Notes: a model not told the origin generated them from the letters alone. A DNA stretch of 64,000 nucleotides from Nesterenkonia sp. PF2B19 (GCF_001758425.2 NZ_MDSS02000009.1:28125-92124), one strand, 5' to 3'; positions 18,718 to 26,811 are shown, counted from the stretch's first letter. Made by a program: numbers and translations.

Positions 18718-19306
18718 GCTGCTGACGACGGCCCCGAGCATCCTCCTGGCAGCGGCTGCGGCGTTGTTGATGGTCCCTCCGGCCCCGAGCCTGCCCGATG
18801 CGGGTCCGGGGCGGGAGCCGGGACCGTCGCGGATCGCGGCCGGCATCACCGCTGAAGGCCCAGCGGTGGAGGAGCTGCGGACTGCCCCGGATGCCGCGAT
18901 GCTGCTGGATCTGACCGCCGCGCTGCTGACCTCTGGGGTCGGTGTCGAGGCCGCCCTGGACCGGCTGGCCCGGACAGTTCCCGGGGCGGAGCCGCTCGCG
19001 ACGGTCCACCGCGCCCTGGTGGCGGGTGCCGGGTGGGAGGAGGCATGGTCCGGACAGGACCGGGAGCTGGCGGAGCTCGGTGCGCAGCTCTCCTTCGCCC
19101 ACGCCACCGGAGCTCCCACGGCTGAGCTGCTGCAGGCCGGGGCGCAGCAGCTGCGGCGGCGACGTCGTCATGAGGCCCAGCGACGCGCCGAGGAGCTCGG
19201 AGTGAAGATGGTGATGCCGCTGGGGGCCTGCTTTCTGCCCGCGTTCATTCTGCTCGGCGTGGTGCCGGTGCTGCTCGGGCTGCTGCCGCAGGTGTTCAGC
19301 CTGTGA
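18710..19306 (+). CDS. TadC-like inner-membrane platform protein
   Basis: A 198-residue GspF-domain protein. It has an N-terminal helix (LLTTAPSILLAAAAALLMV), the soluble T2SSF region (LDLTAALLTSGVGVEAALDRL and AELGAQLSFAHATGAPTAEL) and paired C-terminal helices (MVMPLGACFLPAFILLGVVP). It closes the plus-strand part of the Tad operon. The next Tad genes expected, pilin and TadE, are absent here and appear at 34-35 kb on the opposite strand. Its stop overlaps that of the RNA ligase-like gene by 11 bases. Confidence 0.85.
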   Translation: MHELLTTAPSILLAAAAALLMVPPAPSLPDAGPGREPGPSRIAAGITAEGPAVEELRTAPDAAMLLDLTAALLTSGVGVEAALDRLARTVPGAEPLATVHRALVAGAGWEEAWSGQDRELAELGAQLSFAHATGAPTAELLQAGAQQLRRRRRHEAQRRAEELGVKMVMPLGACFLPAFILLGVVPVLLGLLPQVFSL

Positions 19307-20009
19307 GTGCCCAGATCCGGCCGGTGGGCGAACCGGGGCGGGCGGCCCCGGGGCGAGCGGTCAGCCCGACCCTCGGCAGCCGGGCGAGCGTCTCATGCCG
19401 CGGTCCGCCGCCCGGGCCAGCCCCGAGCTCGGAGAGCATCAGCTGTGCCTCGTCCACGCTCCAGGGCGGACCCTCATAGACGGCCAGGGCCTCGGCCAGC
19501 CGATGCAGCTGCTCGGCGGCGTCGGCTCCCGGTCCGCGGTGCCGCCCTCTGCCGTTCCCCGCACGACCCCGGGCTCGGGCCAGGGTGAGGTGCGCTCGTC
19601 GCCGCTCCGGGCGCTCCACGGTGGAACCCGCCGCTCGACCGGCGCGCTCGCAGGCTGCCATGAGGTCCGTCAGGGGGCCGTTGCGGCGGCTGTGGGCGGC
19701 AGGCGCCAGGTCCTGGACGCCGGCCCACAGCGTCCGGGAGGAGAACACACCTGCCCCGCGCAGCCGAAGCTCCAGGGGAGGACACTCCTCCATCACGACG
19801 CCGAGCGCGTCATGGAGCTCCTCCACCGCACCAGCCGGGAGCTCTCCGAAGAAAGCCACGGTGATGTGGCGCAGCTCCTCCGGCACCCAGCGCAGCGCGG
19901 GGGGACCGTGTCCGGTCTCCAGGGGAACCAGGGCCCGCACCGATTCCAGGGCGTTGTCCAGATGGTCCAGCACCTCCGGCGGCGGGGTCAGCGACACGAA
20001 GAGCCTCAT
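19296..20009 (-). CDS. 2'-5' RNA ligase / 2',3'-cyclic phosphodiesterase family (ThpR-like)
   Basis: A 237-residue 2H phosphoesterase. It starts MRLFVSLTPPPEVLDHL, and the two catalytic motifs are HITVAFFGE (about residue 49) and HLTLARARG (about 140), both of H-x-T/S-x form. Family members open 2',3'-cyclic phosphates on RNA ends; the physiological role in bacteria is unsettled. The C-terminal 40 residues are Gly/Arg/Pro-rich and poorly conserved. It faces tadC tail to tail at what may be an inversion breakpoint. Confidence 0.8.
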   Translation of the reverse strand: MRLFVSLTPPPEVLDHLDNALESVRALVPLETGHGPPALRWVPEELRHITVAFFGELPAGAVEELHDALGVVMEECPPLELRLRGAGVFSSRTLWAGVQDLAPAAHSRRNGPLTDLMAACERAGRAAGSTVERPERRRAHLTLARARGRAGNGRGRHRGPGADAAEQLHRLAEALAVYEGPPWSVDEAQLMLSELGAGPGGGPRHETLARLPRVGLTARPGAARPGSPTGRIWALTG

Positions 20010-20069
20010 GAGGTCAGCATGCCCTGGCGTGCCGTCCGAGGAAAGGCCAGGGGGACGCCACCAGAGGAT

Positions 20070-20879
20070 TCAGCGCAGATGCACGGAGAGCCCGGTCTCG
20101 CCGGGACGCACGTCGGGCTGGAGCTCCCACTGGTCGGTGTAGTCACCGGTGAACTGCTCCCGGTAGGGCAGCGGGGCCTCGTCGAAGATCCCCTCGAGGC
20201 GACGTGCCAGCGACTGCGCCGCCGCAGCGTAGGACTCGGAGTCCGTGAAGTCAGCACTGGGCAGTGCCCATGGAGACAGAGGTGCCATGCCCGTGTAGGC
20301 GAAGGTGCCGTGGAGCAGACCGAACAGCAGCTCGTGGAGCTCGCCGCCCTTCCCCCGCGGGCCGATCGAGGCCGGACGGTCCCCCAGCGTGGTCACCACC
20401 AAGGCGCGGGTGCCCCGGAAGGGGCCCTGCTCGAAGCGGAGCCGGCGGCCGGTGACGGGGTCGGTCCCGAAGGCGAATCCGGAGACGAACACCCGGTCGA
20501 ACCAACCCTTCAGCATCGCTGGCATTCCGTACCACCAGAGGGGGAACTGCACGATGACGGCATCGGCGCCGCGCAGCTTCTCCTGCTCCGCGGCCACGTC
20601 GTCACACGGTGCACCCTCGAGCTGGGCGCGCCGCCCCGCCGCTGTGACGCGCACCGGGGCGTCGGTGCCTCGCCGGTCCAGGTTCTCCGCGCGCACCACA
20701 GGATCCCAGCCCATGGCGTAGAGATCGGACTGGATCACAGCGTGGCCGCGCCGGCTGAGCGCCTCGATGCCGTCACGCCGGAGCCGTCCGGTCAGCGACT
20801 CCGGCTCAGGATGGGCGCTGACCCACAACACAGTGCGACCAGACACGGAGGAGGAGGAAGAAAGCGACGGAGCTGACAT
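20070..20879 (-). CDS. Flavodoxin-fold NAD(P)H quinone oxidoreductase
   Basis: A 269-residue flavoprotein of the NQO1/MdaB/KefF-ancillary type, which reduces quinones by two electrons. It shows TVLWVSAHPEPESLTGRLR for FMN phosphate binding, DAVIVQFPLWWYGMPAMLKGW and FDRVFVSGFAF, then LVVTTLGDRP. The start MSAPSLSSSSS has no clear ribosome binding site. It is divergent from an HxlR regulator at 20980, with a 100-base gap rich in inverted repeats. HxlR proteins commonly control such oxidoreductase genes in response to quinone or electrophile stress, so this pair is probably a regulator-target unit. Confidence 0.88.
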   Translation of the reverse strand: MSAPSLSSSSSVSGRTVLWVSAHPEPESLTGRLRRDGIEALSRRGHAVIQSDLYAMGWDPVVRAENLDRRGTDAPVRVTAAGRRAQLEGAPCDDVAAEQEKLRGADAVIVQFPLWWYGMPAMLKGWFDRVFVSGFAFGTDPVTGRRLRFEQGPFRGTRALVVTTLGDRPASIGPRGKGGELHELLFGLLHGTFAYTGMAPLSPWALPSADFTDSESYAAAAQSLARRLEGIFDEAPLPYREQFTGDYTDQWELQPDVRPGETGLSVHLR

Positions 20880-20880
20880 A

Positions 20881-20940
20881 GGAGCAGTCTGCTCCGCTAG
20901 GGTGAGAATCACCAGTACGGACATTCTTGTCCCTATAGGG
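20881..20940. promoter_or_regulatory. Divergent promoter/operator region, oxidoreductase and hxlR
   Basis: Two inverted repeats lie between the divergent genes. GGAGCA-GTC-TGCTCC (20881-20895) abuts the oxidoreductase start. GGACA-TTCT-TGTCC (20919-20932) is preceded by GTAC and followed by TATAGG, a possible -10 box for the regulator. HxlR-family regulators bind short inverted repeats in such divergent gaps; occupancy here is inferred. Confidence 0.5.
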
Positions 20941-20979
20941 ATCCACGGTGCCGTGTCCTTCTGCCGATCGGAGTCTGTG

Positions 20980-21351
20980 ATGCGCCTCCCCGTCCGACGC
21001 GCCGTCGAGGTCTGCCCCGTGGAGGTGGCGGTCTCGATCCTCGGCGGCACCTGGAAGCTCACGCTGGTCAAGCACCTGACCGCCGGTCCGCTGCGTTTCG
21101 GCGAGCTTGGCCGGCGCGTCCCGGCCGCGAACCGCAAGACGCTCACCCGTGCCCTGCGCGAGCTGGAGGAGGACGGAATCGTCCACCGCGACGTCCACGC
21201 GGAAGTCCCTCCCCGAGTGGAGTACTGCCTGACGGCCCTGGGCGGAACTCTCGCCCCGATCGTCGAGGCCATGGACAGCTGGGGCGCGGACTATGCCGCT
21301 CGTCTCGCCGCCGACCCGCTCCAGGGGCGCGGCAGCAGCCGCTCGGCGTGA
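20980..21351 (+). CDS. HxlR family transcriptional regulator
   Basis: A 123-residue winged-helix regulator starting MRLPVRRAVEVCPVEV, chosen for the GGAG 7 bases upstream. CPVEVAVSILGGTWKLTLVKHL is the HxlR signature with the redox-candidate Cys near the N-terminus; RFGELGRRVPAANRKTLTRALRELEEDGIV is the winged helix. It probably represses the adjacent divergent oxidoreductase gene and senses electrophiles through the cysteine. Confidence 0.9.
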   Translation: MRLPVRRAVEVCPVEVAVSILGGTWKLTLVKHLTAGPLRFGELGRRVPAANRKTLTRALRELEEDGIVHRDVHAEVPPRVEYCLTALGGTLAPIVEAMDSWGADYAARLAADPLQGRGSSRSA

Positions 21352-21388
21352 GCACATCGCGCCGACCAGGAGCACGAACCCGCCGGCC

Positions 21389-22102
21389 TCACCCCGGCAG
21401 GATCCGGATCTGCTGCTGGCCTCCGGCACGGTCGCGGACCATCACACCGTGGGCGGCCAGCTGATCGCGCAGCACCTCAGCCTGGGCGGCATCGCCGGTC
21501 TCGAGCGCGCGCCGTCGGTCCCGCAGCATCGCATGCATCTCGGCATCCAGCTCCTGGCTGCGGTCGACCCACGGGTGGAACTCCACATCGCGGGGATCAG
21601 TGGTGCCGGACCAGGGCAGGCCGAACATGGTGAAGGCCTCCTTCAGCTCGGAGGCCAGCCCGTCCTCCGCCGGGGTGCGGGCAAGCTCGTGCCCAGCGCG
21701 GCCCAGAAGCACCAGGTCCGCGTCGTCCAGGAAGACCTCGGTGATGTCCCGGTGCTGGAACGCCGCCGGCCCTTCCGGGCGGTCCAAGGTCACGGTCTGG
21801 GAGTCGATCGTCAGCCGTCCTACCCGCCGGTCCCGAGCCGAGGAGACCCACAGGCCGATCACGGCACCCAGGACCATGAGGACCGGGACCGACCAGATCA
21901 GGCGCACCTGGTCCATCATCTCCACCAGGGTCGGCGGAGAGTCCAGCCGGGTCATGAGCCAGGCGGCGGTGGGGCCGATCGCCATCGCGACCAGGCCTCC
22001 CATGGCCGCCCCGGCCACGGTGAAGGCCAGGACCAGGCGGGACCGTAGACGCACCGTCACGGGTGCTTCCGGCGTCGTCGGGGATGGTGTCGTCGGGACC
22101 AT
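21389..22102 (-). CDS. YqeB family membrane protein
   Basis: A 237-residue protein with two N-terminal helices (about 20-48 and 68-88) and a soluble C-terminal part. The segments VFLDDADLVLLGRAGHELAR, LKEAFTMFGLPW and EVLRDQLAAHGVMVRDR fit the YqeB family of uncharacterised proteins, which pair a two-helix membrane part with a soluble domain. GGAGAGGAGG lies 7 bases before the ATG. Same strand as the kinase gene upstream, with an 83-base gap. Function unknown. Confidence 0.72.
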   Translation of the reverse strand: MVPTTPSPTTPEAPVTVRLRSRLVLAFTVAGAAMGGLVAMAIGPTAAWLMTRLDSPPTLVEMMDQVRLIWSVPVLMVLGAVIGLWVSSARDRRVGRLTIDSQTVTLDRPEGPAAFQHRDITEVFLDDADLVLLGRAGHELARTPAEDGLASELKEAFTMFGLPWSGTTDPRDVEFHPWVDRSQELDAEMHAMLRDRRRALETGDAAQAEVLRDQLAAHGVMVRDRAGGQQQIRILPG

Positions 22103-22185
22103 CGTCGGCCTCCTCTCCCGCGGGGACAGCTCGTGGGTCCATTGTCCTCCTGGCGTCCACGGGTCTCCAAGGGTCGACGGTTCTC

Positions 22186-22995
22186 TCAGCCTGTCCAGAG
22201 CGCGCGGTAGAACTCGATCCGCTCCGCATCCGGCTCCACCCCGTAGGCGTCGAAGAACAGATCATCGTGGCCGGGGCCGAAATTGACGTCCCAGCTGATG
22301 CTCATCGAGGCGATCGCCAGGTCGGCCCACCGGTCTGCCACGCCCAGCGCGCCGAGGTCCACATGGGCGATCGCCTGGCCGTCGGAGTCCAGCAGCGTGT
22401 TCGGCACGCACGGGTCACCGTGGCAGACCACCAGCCGCTCCGGCTCAGGGGCGTCGGCCAGCCGCCCGTCCAGCCACCGGCAGGTGAACGGGCAGTCCTC
22501 CACGGGAAGGGCCTCGTGAAGTCGCCGCAGGCCCCGCGCGATGGCCGGCACGGCCCTGGCCGGGTCCGCCGTCCAGCCGCCAGCCAGCGGGTTCTCTCCC
22601 GGCAGGCCCGCGGTGAGCAGCCAGGCTCCGAAGGTGCCAGCACCCCGGGCGGCGCCGTCATCGACCTCGGGAGACTCCGGCACGGCCTCGACGTCCGGCA
22701 CGGCCTCGACGTCCGGCACCGTCCCGACATCCAGCACCTGCGGCACGGAGAGGAATCGGCCGGCCCAGTCCAGCCGGCGCGCCTCCTCGGGCAGGTCGAC
22801 GTCGGCCAGCAGCGCGGAGGAGAGCCCGTCATGCGGCTGCCATTTCAGGTACCGCGCCCCGCCGTCGAGTCGGAACGTCCGTCCGCCGAGCTCATTGGTC
22901 CACACCAGCTCAGCGGAGCGGCCGAGCCGCTCGAGGACCGCAGGGGGAAGTCCGGCGACGTCGTGCGCCTCCCTCAGGTGCGGGGTGTCCGTCAT
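22186..22995 (-). CDS. Aminoglycoside 3'-phosphotransferase-like kinase
   Basis: A 269-residue APH-fold kinase. The catalytic loop VVCHGDPCVPNTLLD contains the Brenner HGD motif with Asp and Asn, and HVDLGALGVADRWADLAIA carries the metal-binding DLG typical of the APH(3') group. The N-terminal lobe retains GGRTFRLDGGARYLKWQP with the ATP-binding Lys. The family phosphorylates aminoglycosides such as kanamycin, but chromosomal relatives in soil actinobacteria may have other substrates. An 18-bp tandem repeat inserts DVEAVP units between the lobes, which is unusual. The start has only a weak ribosome binding site. Confidence 0.85.
   Translation of the reverse strand: MTDTPHLREAHDVAGLPPAVLERLGRSAELVWTNELGGRTFRLDGGARYLKWQPHDGLSSALLADVDLPEEARRLDWAGRFLSVPQVLDVGTVPDVEAVPDVEAVPESPEVDDGAARGAGTFGAWLLTAGLPGENPLAGGWTADPARAVPAIARGLRRLHEALPVEDCPFTCRWLDGRLADAPEPERLVVCHGDPCVPNTLLDSDGQAIAHVDLGALGVADRWADLAIASMSISWDVNFGPGHDDLFFDAYGVEPDAERIEFYRALWTG
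22679..22732. repeat. 18-bp tandem repeat within the APH-like gene
   Basis: Three units in a row: two exact copies of GGCACGGCCTCGACGTCC and a diverged third, GGCACCGTCCCGACATCC. On the coding (minus) strand they encode DVGTVP-DVEAVP-DVEAVP between the kinase lobes. The unit length keeps the frame, so copy number could vary without breaking the protein. Confidence 0.85.
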
Positions 22996-23103
22996 GGGTC
23001 CGTCCGTTCGTCGTCAGGCGCAGGCACGCGCCACGTCAGGTCAGTGCCGCATCGGTCAGTGCGGCATCGAGTCAGCGCCGCCTCAGGTCGGCCTCGCATG
23101 AGG

Positions 23104-23688
23104 TCAGAGCCGCAGCGCCGAGACGAGGCGCGCGGCAGTGGCCCGGGGGTCGTCGAGCGGGCGGTCCTCGTAGGCGGCGAGGAAGGCCTCGTGGAACGCC
23201 GCGCCGACCAGCAGCTGGGCGGCTGCGTCCGGGTCCACCTCGGGGGAGATGCCCCCTCGGGAGATCTCGGTGGTCAGCAGGTCGGCCACCGCTGCAGACG
23301 GCGCCCGGGGTCCGGCGCCCCGGGCAGCCAGGGCATCCCGGTGGAGCGTGAGGAGGCCCCGATCGCCGAAGAGCGCGGCCGCCATCGGGAAGTTCTGCGC
23401 GTAGAACTCCAGAAGTCGGGAGGTGATCGCGCAGAGGCGCTCGCGGGCGTCGCCGTCGTCGGGCCCTGCCGGGGTGAGCCGGGGGGAGCGTTCCTGGAGC
23501 ACGGCCAGGAAGAGATCTCGTTTGTCGGGGAAGTGCTTGTACAGCAGCGCTTCGGAGCACCCCGCCGTGCGGGCGATGAGCTTCGTGGTGGCGCGCACCA
23601 GGCCGTCCTCGCGCATCACCTGGGCGGCGGCGTCGAGGATGCGCTCGCGGGCGGGTCGAGGGTGCCCCTGCTCTGGACTTCTCACCAT
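23104..23688 (-). CDS. TetR family regulator
   Basis: A 194-residue TetR repressor starting MVRSPEQGHPRPARERILDA. The N-terminal helix-turn-helix is ILDAAAQVMREDGLVRATTK through GCSEALLYKHFPDKRDLFL; the C-terminal helical domain (LLEFYAQNFPMAAALF, LLVGAAFHEAFLAAYEDRP) should bind the inducer. An in-frame ATG 90 bases upstream would overlap the operator and is less likely. It is divergent from the membrane protein gene at 23777, with a TGAGTGA-type palindrome between them, so it probably controls itself and that gene. Confidence 0.9.
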   Translation of the reverse strand: MVRSPEQGHPRPARERILDAAAQVMREDGLVRATTKLIARTAGCSEALLYKHFPDKRDLFLAVLQERSPRLTPAGPDDGDARERLCAITSRLLEFYAQNFPMAAALFGDRGLLTLHRDALAARGAGPRAPSAAVADLLTTEISRGGISPEVDPDAAAQLLVGAAFHEAFLAAYEDRPLDDPRATAARLVSALRL

Positions 23689-23716
23689 GGGGCCAGCATA
23701 CTGGTCGTTCGAGAGG

Positions 23717-23736
23717 GTGAGTGAACGCTTACTCAC
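23717..23736. promoter_or_regulatory. TetR-type operator
   Basis: GTGAGTGAACGCTTACTCAC is a near-perfect 20-base palindrome (two mismatched pairs) of the TGAGTGA type typical for TetR/AcrR repressors. It sits 28 bases before the TetR start and 40 bases before the divergent membrane protein gene. Confidence 0.7.
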
Positions 23737-23776
23737 CTCCTCATGATGGCTGATGTCGACACGAAGGGAGATCCCC

Positions 23777-24401
23777 ATGGACGCGTCGGAGGTGGGTGTC
23801 GGACCTCGCCGCCACCGGGTCGAGCGGCGTCGCGCTGGTGATGGCGGTGCTCTGGTGAGGGGTCGGCTCGTTCCCCTCGCGGCGGTGGCGGTGGTCCTCG
23901 TCGAAGTGCTGGCGTTCCTGGGCGACCTCGGCAGTGATCCCGTCGCCTTCGGCCAGGGATGGGGGCCGACGCGCGCGGGGGGGACTCGCCGCCTGGTTCC
24001 TGCTCGCCGCGGTCTGCCTGCAGATGCTCGGGCTGCCTCGATGGCCCGCTACGGCCGCATGGATCAGCACCACGGCATACGGGGTCGCCGTCGTCACCGA
24101 CCACGCGTTCGGTCTCACGCTTCCGCCCATGCTGGCGATCCTCGTACTGGCCGCCCGACGTCGGCGGGCTCCGGCCTGGCTGCTGGCCATGGTGGCCCTG
24201 GCCGCCACGCTCCTCTGGGTCCACCGTCGCGCCGTCGGCATCATCGATCCTGAGATCGGCGTGCTCGTCTGGATCTCCTTCGGCGTGGTGAGTGCCATGT
24301 TCTTCCTGGGATCCGCGCTGGTCGGTGAACTGATCGCCGCGCACAGCTCGCGTCCGGCTGAGGGTCCTTCTCCTGTGCTCAGCCCATCGGATGGACCGTG
24401 A
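23777..24401 (+). CDS. Integral membrane protein, sensor-domain-like, frameshifted in a G-run
   Basis: About 208 residues with four to five hydrophobic helices (LVPLAAVAVVLVEVLAFLG, WFLLAAVCLQMLGLP, WLLAMVALAATLLWVH, VLVWISFGVVSAMFFLGSAL). The layout resembles the membrane sensor domain found before the kinase core in NarL-type histidine kinases, but no kinase domain follows. The start MDASEVG follows AGGGAG. A run of seven Gs near 23977-23983 breaks the frame; removing one joins the helices. It is probably the target of the divergent TetR repressor. Its end overlaps the PIG-L gene by 23 bases. Confidence 0.6.
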
Positions 24402-25125
24402 CGCCCAGGGCATGGGTGACGCCCTCGACGCCGGAGGCCGCCCCGACCTCCGCCGTGAATCCCTCCAGCATGCCGCGCACGTCGAACTCTCCGCCCAGGG
24501 CGGCCAGGTACTGCTCATGGGCCTCCAGGGAGGCGACGCCCTTCTCCAGGGGCTCTCCGGTGACATCCACCAGGTGCGTGGGCTCCCCGCCGACCACGAC
24601 CAGTTCCTTCGCGCCCCAAGGTTCCAGGCGTTCCTGCTCCAGCAGCTCACGGAACACCCAGGGGTTGTCGGCGTCACGCACGGCGTCCACCGTCGCGATG
24701 CCGGCGGCCCGGTGATCGGCATGATTCAGTCCCCAGCCGACCTCAAGCTCCCAGGGCTGGGTGACGACGACGTCGGGCCGCACCTGCCGGATCCGGCGGG
24801 CGATCTGCCTCCGGGTCTCCAGGTCCGCCTGCAGCATGCCGTCGGGCAGGTCCAGGATCACCAGGTCCTCGACTCCCACAATCGCGCAGGCCCGCCGCTG
24901 CTCCTCGGCCCGCAGCTCGGCGACCTCCTCCGGGTCCCGGTCCCGCATCCCGGCCTCTCCAGCGGTGAGCAGCAGATAGGAGACCTTCACCCCGCGGGCC
25001 GTCCAGCGGGCGACCGCAGCCGAGGCCCCGTACTCGAGGTCGTCCGGGTGGGCGACCACGCACAGCACATGGCTCAGTGAGGCGTCGTCGTAGAACGGCA
25101 GGGCTCTCTCTGCAGCGGTGTCCAT
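24379..25125 (-). CDS. PIG-L/LmbE family zinc deacetylase
   Basis: A 248-residue deacetylase of the family that includes MshB (mycothiol synthesis) and Mca. AHPDDLEYGA supplies the first zinc ligands and catalytic Asp, TAGEAGMRD the next conserved block, and NHADHRAAG the remaining His. The start MDTAAERAL is preferred because the homologous core begins soon after; no strong ribosome binding site is seen and an upstream GTG is possible. Which N-acetyl sugar it acts on cannot be told from sequence. Confidence 0.85.
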   Translation of the reverse strand: MDTAAERALPFYDDASLSHVLCVVAHPDDLEYGASAAVARWTARGVKVSYLLLTAGEAGMRDRDPEEVAELRAEEQRRACAIVGVEDLVILDLPDGMLQADLETRRQIARRIRQVRPDVVVTQPWELEVGWGLNHADHRAAGIATVDAVRDADNPWVFRELLEQERLEPWGAKELVVVGGEPTHLVDVTGEPLEKGVASLEAHEQYLAALGGEFDVRGMLEGFTAEVGAASGVEGVTHALGVTVHPMG

Positions 25126-25217
25126 GCGGGTCAGCGTAGTCAGCAGCGCCGGCGTGGTCACCGGTGCCCGGCCGCGGGGGCCGAGCAGGTCGGCCGAGCG
25201 CCGTCCGAGACGCGTGA

Positions 25218-25628
25218 TCAGGTGGCCAGCAGCCCGACCCCGAGAGTGGCCAGGCCGGCGACCAGGAAGCCCGCACCGATCCACAGCAGCACGATCAGCC
25301 GGTTCGGCTCGGTGCGGCCCGGGCCCAGGACCGAGAGGAAGAATCCGGCCGGCATCAGGATCGCGGAGATGAGCACGCCGGTCCGGGCCAGCCACTGCCA
25401 GGCGCCCGTGAGTCCGGTGGCCTCCGTGAGCAGCAGGCAGATCAGCCCCAGCATGATCAGGCTGGCGGCATGGGCGTGCCCTGCTCGGAAGAAGGAGACC
25501 TGCAGCTCGGTGGCGGGGACCTGCCCGCGGACCACCTTGGTGAGGAAATGGCCGCCGGTGGTCACTGTGATCGCCGCGAGGATGACGATGCCGGCGGTGG
25601 TCTGTGCGGCGGGGGAGAGCTCGAGCAT
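25218..25628 (-). CDS. Four-helix membrane protein, unknown function
   Basis: A 136-residue protein with four hydrophobic helices: TAGIVILAAITVTTGGHFL, ASLIMLGLICLLLTEATG, TGVLISAILMPAGFFLSVLG and LIVLLWIGAGFLVAGLATLG. His residues cluster in FRAGHAHAAS and GGHFL. The start MLELSPAAQ is chosen for a GGAG 6 bases upstream; an ATG at 25685 is also in frame. It is divergent from a TetR gene, with an AT-rich palindrome between, and is probably that repressor's target. Family not recognised. Confidence 0.65.
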   Translation of the reverse strand: MLELSPAAQTTAGIVILAAITVTTGGHFLTKVVRGQVPATELQVSFFRAGHAHAASLIMLGLICLLLTEATGLTGAWQWLARTGVLISAILMPAGFFLSVLGPGRTEPNRLIVLLWIGAGFLVAGLATLGVGLLAT

Positions 25629-25683
25629 GGTCGACTCCGATCGGGAGGCTGCGCTGGGTCGGGCGTGAGGGCCCGTCAGTTTC

Positions 25684-25710
25684 ATGACACTGTTATATAA
25701 CGCTGTGAGA
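25684..25710. promoter_or_regulatory. Divergent promoter with GTTATATAAC palindrome
   Basis: GTTATATAAC at 25692-25701 is a perfect palindrome in an AT-rich patch of a 70% GC region, flanked by CACTG and CGCTGTG that extend the symmetry. It lies between the four-helix protein and the TetR gene at 25740. It looks like a combined -10 box and TetR operator. Confidence 0.6.
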
Positions 25711-25739
25711 AAACCTGGTGTCAAGGGTAGACTCCTGCC

Positions 25740-26351
25740 ATGGCCCGGCCCCGCACCCACGATGAGACCGTCAGGACCCGCCTGCTGGAGGAAGCCTCCC
25801 AAGTCATCGCCGATTCCGGAGCCCAGGGGCTCTCGCTGCGATCCGTGGCCCGGTCGTCCCACACCACCACCGCCGCGGTCTATTCCCTCTTCGGCGGACG
25901 CGAGGCGCTCATCCAGGCCGTGGTGGAGGAGGGCTTCCGCCGCTTCGGCGCCGTGCTCGCCGCCGTCGAGCACACCGACGATCCCGGGGCGGACCTGCTG
26001 GCCCTCGGGATGGCCTACCGGGAGTTCGCCCTGGCAGACCCGCACTTCTACCGGGTCATGTTCGAGTCCCTCGGCGACGGTCTCTCCCGCCCCGAGACGC
26101 CGGCCTCCCCGACGTTCCAGGTGCTGCGCGCCGCGGTCGCCCGCGCCATGGGCCTGCCGCAGGACGACTCCCGTGAGCCGGGTTCCAGCCCAGATCTGGA
26201 CCCCGCCGGGCGCGCTGCCCTGCGGCTCTGGGCGCTGGCCCACGGGCTGATCAGCCTGGAGCTCACCGGCCTCGTGCCCGGGGACGCGGACGCCCGGCGT
26301 CGTGACTATGCGGCCACGCTGCGCGCCGCCCGCGGGCTGGTGGCCGGCTGA
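25740..26351 (+). CDS. TetR/AcrR family regulator
   Basis: A 203-residue TetR repressor. Residues 1-60 are the DNA-binding domain: RTRLLEEASQVIADSGAQGLSL, SHTTTAAVYSLFGGREALI. The C-terminal domain (YREFALADPHFYRVMFESL; LWALAHGLISLEL) matches the WHG-type ligand-binding domain. The adjacent divergent gene and the palindrome at 25692 suggest local repression. Its 3' end overlaps the DUF6069 gene on the other strand by 46 bases. Confidence 0.9.
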   Translation: MARPRTHDETVRTRLLEEASQVIADSGAQGLSLRSVARSSHTTTAAVYSLFGGREALIQAVVEEGFRRFGAVLAAVEHTDDPGADLLALGMAYREFALADPHFYRVMFESLGDGLSRPETPASPTFQVLRAAVARAMGLPQDDSREPGSSPDLDPAGRAALRLWALAHGLISLELTGLVPGDADARRRDYAATLRAARGLVAG

Positions 26352-26767
26352 GCCGACCGCACGCGCAGCGCCACCACGGTGAACGCCGCCAGCGGGATCA
26401 GGTGCAGCAAGGCCAGTGCGGCCGCCGTGATCCCGTCATGGGCCACCGACGGCGGCACAGCACTGGTGGGGCCGACGATGACCAGCGCGGCGACCAGCAG
26501 CACGAGCAGGCCCCTGCGCGAGCGGCGCAGCAGGGCCACCAGGCCGATGCCGATCGCCAGCGGCACGGCGGTCTTCCACGCGACGTCGACCCACCGGAGC
26601 AGGTGGCCCGGCTCCTGTCCCAGAGGATCCAGCCGCAGGGAGGCACCCAGGGCCTGGGCGGCGAAGAACACACCGAGGTTCAGCAGCGTGGCGACCAGCA
26701 CGACGACGGCGCCGAGGGTGAGCAGCGGGCGCCGGGGCTCTGAGCTTCGGCCGGACGTGGTGCTCAT
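26306..26767 (-). CDS. Four-helix membrane protein, DUF6069-like
   Basis: A 153-residue membrane protein with helices at LLTLGAVVVLVATLLNLGVF, WKTAVPLAIGIGLVALL, RGLLVLLVAALVIVGPTSA and ITAAALALLHLIPLAAFTVV, an arrangement seen in DUF6069 proteins. The start MSTTSGRSS follows GGAGG. It lies 44 bases after the ECF41 sigma factor gene on the same strand, and an ECF41-type promoter sits inside the end of that gene. I infer it is a direct target of the sigma factor. Confidence 0.72.
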   Translation of the reverse strand: MSTTSGRSSEPRRPLLTLGAVVVLVATLLNLGVFFAAQALGASLRLDPLGQEPGHLLRWVDVAWKTAVPLAIGIGLVALLRRSRRGLLVLLVAALVIVGPTSAVPPSVAHDGITAAALALLHLIPLAAFTVVALRVRSAQPATSPRAARSVAA

Positions 26768-26811
26768 GATGACCTCCTTCAGGGGTGGGACGGCAGGTGG
26801 GTCCCGCCGCC

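Noticed and set aside
23777..24401. Histidine kinase
   Set aside because: No H-box, dimerisation helix or ATP-binding domain follows the membrane helices.
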